Shown: in pieces, positions 8,298 to 12,934 of the stretch
Numbering within the stretch: position 1 is the stretch's first letter
Layout of the letters: each line of letters opens with the position of its first letter
NCBI GenBank assembly: GCA_944391155.1
Contig: CALXSO010000131.1
Location: 1 to 12,934 of the forward strand
Length of the DNA stretch: 12,934 nucleotides
Direction of reading: 5' to 3'
DNA from: an uncultured Clostridia bacterium
Lineage (GTDB): Bacteria; Bacillota; Clostridia; TANB77; CAG-508
Translations under genes and position numbers: made by a program
Notes under the pieces: model-generated
What the model saw: the letters and a program-made list of their open reading frames with translations, nothing else
Database searches by the model: none
What the model was told of the DNA's origin: nothing

Positions 8298-8337
8298 AAG
8301 AAAAGAATATATAATATTTATAGGATATTCTTTTCTT
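8298..8337. repeat. Perfect 13-bp inverted repeat downstream of the terminator
   Basis: AAGAAAAGAATAT (8298-8310) is perfectly matched by its reverse complement at 8325-8337, with a 14-base AT loop. It lies 7 bases after the hflC terminator T-run, with no T-run of its own on either strand. The intergenic stretch 8237-8543 (307 bases) holds the terminator, this repeat, the promoter at 8463-8491 and the stem-loop at 8505-8524; I see no gene in it. Confidence 0.6.
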
Positions 8338-8462
8338 AGTTCTTATAGTCTAATGGCTAAAAAAATAGTGTAAAAAGTCTCATTAAAACATCATAAAACA
8401 CAATTAATTTGTAAAAATTAAACTACAAATTTAAAAAAATACCATAAATTTACATAAAACTA

Positions 8463-8491
8463 TTGAAAAATTTATATTTTTTTTGTATAAT
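8463..8491 (+). promoter_or_regulatory. Sigma-A type promoter of the coiled-coil gene
   Basis: TTGAAA (8463-8468) and TATAAT (8486-8491) are spaced by exactly 17 bases. Transcription would start near 8498, giving a leader of about 46 bases that begins just before the stem-loop at 8505. Confidence 0.78.
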
Positions 8492-8504
8492 TATAAATAG
8501 GTGA

Positions 8505-8524
8505 CATAACTTAAAAAAGTTATG
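8505..8524 (+). promoter_or_regulatory. Stem-loop at the 5' end of the coiled-coil gene mRNA
   Basis: CATAACTT (8505-8512) and AAGTTATG (8517-8524) form a perfect 8-bp stem with an AAAA loop, a few bases from the predicted mRNA 5' end and just before the AAAGGAG ribosome site (8529-8535). Its position suggests mRNA protection from 5'-end decay, or a protein operator near +10. No T-run follows, so it is not a terminator. Confidence 0.6.
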
Positions 8525-8543
8525 CTAGAAAGGAGTAATAGAT

Positions 8544-10508
8544 ATGGAATATAATGAATTTGATACATTTGTAAATTCATACAGAAATATTCAAACAAAA
8601 ATTAAAAAAATAGATATAGAAGATAAGACATCAGAAATAGAAAAATTAGAAAAAGATATTAGATTTAATGAATTAGAAATCCAACAACTTGAAAATTATA
8701 ATAATGTTACAAAATTTGAAGAAGCATCAAGACCATTTATGGAAAAAATTAGACAAGATGAAGAAAAAATAGAAAAATTAAAAGAATTTAATAAAAGTTT
8801 AGAAGAAAGAAGAAATGAAGTAAAAAAACTAGAGGAATACAAAGATAACGTAAAAAAATCTTTAAAAGCTCAAAAAGATTCCAAATTAGAAAAATTACAA
8901 ACAAAAAAAATAGAACTTCAAAAGAAAATAGAAGAAACTCAAGCAAAAGCTTTTTCTGGTCTTGAGGAAAATATCAAAAATTATGTAGAACAATACAAAA
9001 ATTTTATTGAAGAAGAAAAACAAAAACCAAAAAATGCTGTAAAAGACAGTAAATATAAAGAATTTTTAGAAAACAATATAATAAAATTGAAAGCAGAATT
9101 AATAAATAAAAAAGAAAGTTTAAAAAATCCTTTTTCAGAACAATTAGAAGAAATCAATAATCAAATAAAATCTATTAACCAAGCATATAAAGAAGCCTTA
9201 TTAGACTTTGAAAGAATTAATAGAGGAGAACAAGATAAGGTATATAATAGAGCATGGGATGAAGCTATTAAAGAAAATAAAAGAAGAGACGAAGAAAAAG
9301 CAAAAATAAAAATTGCCGAAGAAAAGGCCAAAAAAGAGGCTGAATATAATAAAGCATGGGATGAAGCAATTGAAGAAAATAAAAGAAGAGATGAAGAAAA
9401 GGCAAGAATAAAACTTGCCGAAGAAAAGGCCAAAAAAGAGGCTGAATATAATAAAGCATGGGATGAAGCGATTGAAGAAAATAAAAGAAGAGACGAAGAA
9501 AAGGCAAGAATGAAACTTGCAGAAGAAAAGGCAAAAGAAAATGATATAAACGAACCGGATTTTATTAATATCCCTAATATGGAAGATGAAGAAGAACCAA
9601 TAGAATTGGAAGACGAAGAAGAACCAATAGAAATAGAAGACGAAGAAGAACCAACAGAATTAGAAAACCAAGAAGAACCTACGGAATCCTTTATAGAAGC
9701 ACTGTTAAATAAATTAGCGGATGAATATGCAGAAGAAGGAAGTGAAACATCAAATAAAGAAAAAACAGAAGAAGATTCAAGTAAAAGTGAGAAAAAACAA
9801 GAAGAATTAAGAAAGATAGCTATAAGAACAAGATCTAATACTGTAGCCACATATTATAATAATACTGATAGGGGCAAATTTTTTGAATTAGGCGATTGTA
9901 TTACAGCAGGGAAAAAAATATTGAAAACTTCATGGATGAAAAATATGAGCAAGAGAATATCAGGAAATTCAATAAAAGGTTTTTTACTTAGAAGAAAATT
10001 AAATCCAATCATTATTAGAGTTTTAAACAGAGAAGAGAATAGAGAGGAATACTTAGAAGAATACATAAATAAAATAAATGGAACTCTAGAATACTGCTTA
10101 CCTTACTATATAGTAGATAATTTAGAGGGTATGAAATCAAATAAACAAATAAATTATTTTGATAGAAAAATGCTACAAAGAATCGCAAGACAAGAAGAAA
10201 AACTACAAGATGATTTTGTAGTTTATGGATTAGAAGAACCAACTACAAAAAAATTAATATCAGCAGGACTAAGAAAAATTAAAGGACCAAAATCATTTAA
10301 ACACATAAAGTCTTTTAAAGGAAAGTCAATAGTAAAAAATGCAATTAATTTAGCCAAAGGATTAAATAAAAAATATGATGATTTTCTTGATAGGATAGTG
10401 GTTAATAATACAGACAATACAATTGAAAAAAATGCTATTTCAAGAAGTAGCGAAAAAACAAAAGAACAAAGTGAAAATGATAAAGATTTTGAATTTATAG
10501 ATGACTAA
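8544..10508 (+). CDS. Large coiled-coil protein with tandem repeats, function unknown
   Basis: I do not recognise the family of this 654-residue protein. Residues 1-230 are almost all predicted coiled coil (Lys/Glu-rich heptads, with a break near A-F-S-G-L-E-E-N). Residues 234-332 hold three copies of a 34-residue repeat starting Y-N-K-A-W-D-E-A-I. Residues 347-382 hold four acidic 9-residue units of the form E-D-E-E-E-P-I-E-L. A Ser/Glu/Lys linker follows, then a more complex basic C-terminal domain (about 430-625) with motifs such as F-F-E-L-G-D-C-I-T-A-G-K-K and Y-C-L-P-Y-Y-I-V-D-N-L-E-G-M. It has no signal peptide or membrane segment, so it is probably cytoplasmic. Likely roles are structural or scaffolding, with the C-terminal domain as the binding part; this is inference. 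AAAGGAG at 8529-8535 supports the ATG. It has its own promoter and forms a single-gene unit. Confidence 0.88.
   Translation: MEYNEFDTFVNSYRNIQTKIKKIDIEDKTSEIEKLEKDIRFNELEIQQLENYNNVTKFEEASRPFMEKIRQDEEKIEKLKEFNKSLEERRNEVKKLEEYKDNVKKSLKAQKDSKLEKLQTKKIELQKKIEETQAKAFSGLEENIKNYVEQYKNFIEEEKQKPKNAVKDSKYKEFLENNIIKLKAELINKKESLKNPFSEQLEEINNQIKSINQAYKEALLDFERINRGEQDKVYNRAWDEAIKENKRRDEEKAKIKIAEEKAKKEAEYNKAWDEAIEENKRRDEEKARIKLAEEKAKKEAEYNKAWDEAIEENKRRDEEKARMKLAEEKAKENDINEPDFINIPNMEDEEEPIELEDEEEPIEIEDEEEPTELENQEEPTESFIEALLNKLADEYAEEGSETSNKEKTEEDSSKSEKKQEELRKIAIRTRSNTVATYYNNTDRGKFFELGDCITAGKKILKTSWMKNMSKRISGNSIKGFLLRRKLNPIIIRVLNREENREEYLEEYINKINGTLEYCLPYYIVDNLEGMKSNKQINYFDRKMLQRIARQEEKLQDDFVVYGLEEPTTKKLISAGLRKIKGPKSFKHIKSFKGKSIVKNAINLAKGLNKKYDDFLDRIVVNNTDNTIEKNAISRSSEKTKEQSENDKDFEFIDD
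9243..9539 (+). repeat. Three tandem copies of a 102-bp (34-residue) coding repeat
   Basis: Units begin at 9243, 9345 and 9447, each at a Tyr codon. The third is cut off after about 31 residues. The consensus is Y-N-K-A-W-D-E-A-I-E-E-N, then K-R-R-D-E-E-K-A-R-I-K-L-A-E-E-K, then A-K-K-E-A-E. Copies 2 and 3 are nearly identical in DNA, including silent positions, so duplication is recent or is kept uniform by recombination. The first copy differs at a few residues (R for K, K for E, K-I-K-I for R-I-K-L). Confidence 0.9.
9582..9689 (+). repeat. Four tandem copies of a 27-bp acidic (9-residue) coding repeat
   Basis: Residues 347-382 of the coiled-coil protein are four 9-residue units of the pattern E-D-E-E-E-P-[IT]-E-[LI]. 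The last unit has decayed (E-N-Q-E-E-P-T-E-S). The block is highly acidic and Pro-spaced, so it is probably an extended spacer between the helical repeats and the basic C-terminal domain. Confidence 0.85.
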
Positions 10509-10642
10509 TATATAGTTATTATTAAAATTATGAGAAAAGTAGCAAAAATGCACGGAAAGGCTAACATAGATTTTTTAAAAGTAATTTTTCTTGTTGTATA
10601 CGGAAAAACACATATAAGGTAAAGAAAAAAGTAAAACATTTA

Positions 10643-10671
10643 TTGACAACCTGCCCAAAAAATGGTAAAAT
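10643..10671 (+). promoter_or_regulatory. Strong promoter of the str operon (rpsL)
   Basis: A perfect TTGACA (10643-10648) and TAAAAT (10666-10671) are spaced by 17 bases. The predicted start near 10677-10678 falls inside the left arm of the palindrome at 10673-10719. The gap 10509-10642 before it shows no gene and no clear terminator for the upstream coiled-coil gene. Confidence 0.78.
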
Positions 10672-10672
10672 A

Positions 10673-10719
10673 TAAACTGTTACAAAATTGCATGTAATAT
10701 GCAATTCCGTAACAGTTTA
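10673..10719 (+). promoter_or_regulatory. Long palindrome at the rpsL transcription start (5'-end hairpin or operator)
   Basis: The outer arms TAAACTGTTAC (10673-10683) and GTAACAGTTTA (10709-10719) pair over 11 bp. After a symmetric AA/CC internal loop, AATTGCAT (10686-10693) and ATGCAATT (10699-10706) pair over 8 bp, with the 5-base loop GTAAT. It starts one base after the -10. RNA starting at about 10678 would still form 7 + 8 bp as a 5'-terminal hairpin. The bases after it are T-rich but interrupted (TTTAATTATTTT), so a weak attenuator cannot be excluded. Confidence 0.7.
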
Positions 10720-10757
10720 ATTATTTTAAAAATATTAAAACAGGAGGTGAAATTTAA

Positions 10758-11171
10758 GTGCCAACAATTAATCAATTAGTAAGAAAAGGAAGACAAACAG
10801 GAGTAACAAAATCAAAATCTCCAGCACTACAACATGGATGGAACTCAAAAAATAAGAGATTAACAAACAATAGAGCTCCACAAAAAAGAGGAGTATGTAC
10901 AGTTGTAAAAACAGTTACACCTAAAAAGCCAAACTCAGCATTAAGAAAAGTTGCCAGAGTTAGACTATCAAATGGCTATGAAGTTACATCTTATATCCCA
11001 GGAATAGGACATAACTTACAAGAACACAGTGTTGTATTAATAAGAGGTGGTAGGGTAAAAGACCTTCCAGGTGTTAGATACCATATCATTAGAGGAACAC
11101 TAGATACAGCAGGTGTTAAAGACAGAATGCAAGCACGTTCTAAATACGGAGCAAAAAAACCAAAAAAATAA
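10758..11171 (+). CDS. rpsL: 30S ribosomal protein S12
   Basis: S12 lies at the decoding centre of the 30S subunit and is the classic streptomycin-resistance target. The 137-residue sequence is full length for a Firmicute and is conserved throughout: [11 protein letters not shown] near the start, [11 protein letters not shown] (54-64), and [26 protein letters not shown] (84-109). The streptomycin-critical residues are wild type: K56 and K101 in B. subtilis numbering. D102 matches the residue methylthiolated by RimO in E. coli. The start is GTG with an extended AGGAGGTGA site (10742-10750). It is the first gene of the str operon, followed by rpsG after an unusually long gap. Confidence 0.99.
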   Translation: MPTINQLVRKGRQTGVTKSKSPALQHGWNSKNKRLTNNRAPQKRGVCTVVKTVTPKKPNSALRKVARVRLSNGYEVTSYIPGIGHNLQEHSVVLIRGGRVKDLPGVRYHIIRGTLDTAGVKDRMQARSKYGAKKPKK

Positions 11172-11283
11172 AATAATCTAGAACAAATAGCAATCTGTAT
11201 TAATTAAAAATCATAAATTTTAATATTATCGTAAAAATTTTTGTAGTTTTCTTAGTAATAAGTAATTAAATTAAGAAAGCAAT

Positions 11284-11443
11284 AATTACAATAATATTAT
11301 AATTAAAACTAGTGCTTGTACTCTTACTAAACTTAAGGTACTTAAATTTAGAATAGATTATTAAGCACTATGCGGGAAAGAAAACTTTCCAGAGTAACTT
11401 TGATATTTGTTTAAATATCACGTTAGAATTAGTAAAAACTAAT
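11284..11443 (+). ncRNA. Run of stem-loops in the rpsL-rpsG gap (candidate regulatory RNA)
   Basis: The 299-base gap has no gene but several ordered hairpins. TAGTGCTT (11310-11317) pairs with AAGCACTA (11363-11370) and encloses GTAC(T)CTTA (11318-11326) with TAAGGTAC (11334-11341). GGAAAG-AAAA-CTTTCC is at 11375-11390, TGATATTT-GTTT-AAATATCA at 11401-11420, and ATTAGT-AAAA-ACTAAT at 11428-11443. The rpsG ribosome site starts at 11456. An AT-rich imperfect palindrome lies upstream at 11284-11304. In E. coli S7 represses translation by binding this gap of the str mRNA, so an S7 autoregulatory site is a reasonable guess. No T-run follows any stem, so termination is unlikely. Confidence 0.5.
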
Positions 11444-11470
11444 ATCTTAATAGAAAAGGAGTGAAGAATA

Positions 11471-11941
11471 GTGCCAAGAAGAGGATTTATAGCAAAAAGA
11501 GACGTTTTACCAGATCCAATGTATAACAGCAAAGTTGTTACAAAATTAGTAAACAACATAATGTTAGATGGTAAAAAATCAGTTGCTCAAAAAATTGTTT
11601 ATGATGCATTTGATATCATAAAAGAAAAAGAAGGAAAAAATCCTTTAGAAGTTTTTGAAGCAGCTCTAGAAAACGTAATGCCAGTTCTTGAAGTTAAAGC
11701 AAGAAGAGTAGGTGGAGCAACATACCAAGTTCCATTAGAAATTAGACCTGAAAGAAGACAAACTTTAGGTTTAAGATGGCTTGTAACTTATGCAAGAAAT
11801 AGACATGAAAAAACAATGGCTGAAAAATTAGCAGGTGAAATTATGGATGCTGTAGCTGGTAACGGTGGAGCATTTAAGAAAAAAGAAGATACACATAGAA
11901 TGGCCGAAGCTAATAAAGCTTTTGCTCATTACAAATGGTAG
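11471..11941 (+). CDS. rpsG: 30S ribosomal protein S7
   Basis: S7 nucleates assembly of the 30S head and contacts the E-site tRNA and the 3' major domain of 16S rRNA. The 156 residues match the usual bacterial length. Conserved blocks are P-R-R-G near the N-terminus, D-P-M-Y-N-S-K-V-V, the [19 protein letters not shown] motif (about 78-96), and the C-terminal [23 protein letters not shown] start with AAGGAGTGA at 11456-11464. The stop TAG (11939-11941) directly abuts the first arm of the large palindrome that begins at 11942. It probably shares the rpsL transcript and may autoregulate through the structured gap upstream. Confidence 0.99.
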   Translation: MPRRGFIAKRDVLPDPMYNSKVVTKLVNNIMLDGKKSVAQKIVYDAFDIIKEKEGKNPLEVFEAALENVMPVLEVKARRVGGATYQVPLEIRPERRQTLGLRWLVTYARNRHEKTMAEKLAGEIMDAVAGNGGAFKKKEDTHRMAEANKAFAHYKW

Positions 11942-12066
11942 GATTTTGATGAAAAGCAGCAATCTGCACATTTTTCGCATTGATGGCAAACATCGATGTA
12001 CACGAGTACTATCTCAGCTTGCCATCAATACAAAAAATGCACATCTTGCAACTTTTCATCAAAATC
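11942..12066. repeat. Large near-perfect palindrome (hairpin element A) after rpsG
   Basis: Positions 11942-11989 face 12019-12066 with no bulge: 48 positions, 40 Watson-Crick pairs. The base is a perfect 15-bp stem (GATTTTGATGAAAAG, 11942-11956, with 12052-12066) and the upper stem a perfect 11 bp (ATTGATGGCAA, 11979-11989, with 12019-12029). The 29-base top contains GTAC-ACGA-GTAC (11998-12009). Five of the eight mismatches are C-A on this strand and would be G-U in RNA copied from the other strand. It has no reading frame of its own and no T-run. It may be a small non-autonomous mobile element, a structured RNA, or an RNase III type processing site. Confidence 0.85.
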
Positions 12067-12201
12067 AGGTCTAGCCAAAGGTTTAATTGAAGCAAGTTGC
12101 TATTTTGGTAAACTAAGCTAGTACACAAGTACCATCTCAGCTTGCCATAAACGCAAAAAATGCACATCTTGTTACAATTAATCAAAATTAGGTATAACCA
12201 A
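11998..12201. repeat. Tandem direct repeat with 123-bp offset (elements A and B)
   Basis: Positions 11998-12078 align without gaps to 12121-12201: 46 of 51 bases match in the core (11998-12048 with 12121-12171) and 22 of 30 in the tail. The tails end in AGGTCTAGCCAA and AGGTATAACCAA. The left arms (11942-11997 and about 12080-12120) are related but B is shorter. Two copies of one element thus fill most of the 326-base rpsG-fusA gap. Confidence 0.85.
12081..12183. repeat. Hairpin element B, degenerate second copy
   Basis: TTAATTG (12083-12089) pairs with CAATTAA (12175-12181), then AGCAAG (12091-12096) with CTTGTT (12168-12173, one G-U), then AAGCT (12115-12119) with AGCTT (12139-12143). The top is GTAC-ACAA-GTAC (12121-12132). 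The left arm lacks the ATTGATGGCAA block of element A, so the stem is weaker, while the right arm stays close to A. A small hairpin TTAGGT/ACCTAA (12188-12193, 12201-12206) follows. The rest of the gap to the fusA ribosome site shows nothing further. Confidence 0.65.
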
Positions 12202-12267
12202 CCTAAGTTTTAATTTGAATAAAATAATAGAATCGTTTAATTTAAGCGAAAGGGGGAAATATATAAA

Positions 12268-12934
12268 ATGACAGGAAGAGCTTATCCTTTAGAGAGAACA
12301 AGAAATATAGGTATCATGGCTCACATTGATGCTGGTAAAACAACTACAACTGAAAGAATTTTGTTTTATACAGGTAAAACTCATAAAATAGGTGAAGTTC
12401 ATGAAGGTGCAGCTACTATGGACTGGATGGAACAAGAACAAGAAAGAGGTATTACTATTACTTCTGCTGCTACAACTTGTTTTTGGAATAATAATAGAAT
12501 AAATATTATTGATACTCCAGGACACGTTGATTTTACAGTTGAAGTTCAAAGATCTCTTAGAGTTCTAGACGGTGCAGTTACTGTTTTAGCTGCAAAAGGT
12601 GGTGTTCAACCACAAACAGAAACAGTTTGGAGACAAGCTGATAAATATAAAGTTCCAAGAATGGTATATGTTAATAAAATGGATGTTACAGGTGCTAACT
12701 TTGAACTATGTATTGATCAATTAAAAAATAGATTAAAGGCAAATGCTGTTGCAATCCAATTACCTATTGGAGCAGAAGACAATTTCAAAGGAATTGTTGA
12801 TTTGATTAAAATGAGAGCTTTTATTCATAAAGATGATTTAGGAAAAGAAATTGAAGAATGTGATATTCCTGAAGATATGAAAGAAGATGCTAAAAAACAT
12901 CGTGATATTATGATAGAAGCTGTTGCAGATCAAG
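12268..12934 (+). CDS. fusA: Elongation factor G, N-terminal part (cut by window end)
   Basis: EF-G is the GTPase that drives translocation and, with RRF, ribosome recycling. The 222 residues visible are the G domain. G1 is [11 protein letters not shown] (18-28), G2 R-G-I-T-I (60-64), G3 D-T-P-G-H (82-86) and G4 N-K-M-D (136-139), all intact. The segment [14 protein letters not shown] resembles clostridial EF-G. The G1 and G2 spacing and the EF-G-type R-N-I-G-I-M-A-H start exclude EF-Tu. AAAGGGGG (12249-12256) is the ribosome site, 11 bases before the ATG. The gene is separated from rpsG by 326 bases with two hairpin elements and no obvious promoter of its own; it is open at the right edge. 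Confidence 0.98.
   Translation, partial: MTGRAYPLERTRNIGIMAHIDAGKTTTTERILFYTGKTHKIGEVHEGAATMDWMEQEQERGITITSAATTCFWNNNRINIIDTPGHVDFTVEVQRSLRVLDGAVTVLAAKGGVQPQTETVWRQADKYKVPRMVYVNKMDVTGANFELCIDQLKNRLKANAVAIQLPIGAEDNFKGIVDLIKMRAFIHKDDLGKEIEECDIPEDMKEDAKKHRDIMIEAVADQ

Noticed and set aside
9161..9850. 229-residue open frame on the minus strand, Ser/Phe-rich
   Set aside because: It is the complement of the Lys/Glu repeats of the coiled-coil gene. It mirrors their periodicity and has no ribosome site.
10509..10642. Terminator of the coiled-coil gene
   Set aside because: I searched for a GC stem with a T-run and found only a weak TTTTTC/GAAAAA pairing without a T-run.
11942..12066. Element A as an intrinsic terminator of rpsG
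   Set aside because: The stem is very long but the sequence after it on the plus strand (AGGTCTAGCC) has no T-run, and fusA follows with no visible promoter.
11865..12074. 69-residue plus-strand frame across the rpsG end and element A
   Set aside because: It overlaps conserved rpsG codons in another frame, has no ribosome site and matches no family; its second half merely translates the palindrome.
11942..12206. CRISPR array
   Set aside because: Only two copies, each a long imperfect palindrome with no short spacer-repeat periodicity and no cas genes nearby.
12289..12549. 86-residue minus-strand frame opposite fusA
   Set aside because: It lies antisense to the highly conserved EF-G G domain, with a Ser/Cys-rich composition and no start signals.

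Overview
The window is very AT-rich, with A-rich coding strands, strong AGGAGG-type ribosome sites, GTG starts on the ribosomal protein genes, a Spo0E-like peptide and a clostridial-looking EF-G. This suggests a low-GC Firmicute, most likely an uncultured member of the Clostridia. Placement is inferred from family content; no 16S rRNA gene is present.

Layout: (1) 1-420 holds a small Spo0E-like phosphatase at the left edge and a convergent small XRE/Cro-type regulator. (2) 566-6093 is a likely transcription unit: a consensus promoter, a large SWIM/SNF2 helicase, a 122-residue unrecognised protein overlapping the next gene by one base, and trmFO (folate-dependent tRNA m5U54 methyltransferase) with two lineage-specific insertions, closed by a perfect 14-bp terminator stem. 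(3) 6134-8291 is a self-contained hflK-hflC pair of SPFH membrane proteins with its own promoter and terminator. (4) 8463-10508 has a consensus promoter, a 5'-UTR stem-loop and a 654-residue coiled-coil protein with 34-residue and acidic 9-residue tandem repeats and an unrecognised basic C-terminal domain. (5) 10643-12934 is the start of the str operon: rpsL, rpsG and the 5' part of fusA.

The coding content is mostly recognisable. The least explained part is the non-coding DNA of the str operon. The rpsL mRNA is predicted to start inside a long palindrome. The rpsL-rpsG gap (299 nt) carries a run of stem-loops up to the rpsG ribosome site. The rpsG-fusA gap (326 nt) holds two related hairpin elements in tandem, the first an ungapped 48-position stem with 40 Watson-Crick pairs. 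Five of its eight mismatches are C-A type, which would become G-U pairs in RNA made from the opposite strand. This points either to a small palindromic (MITE-like) element or to an uncharacterised structured RNA placed between ribosomal protein genes and EF-G.
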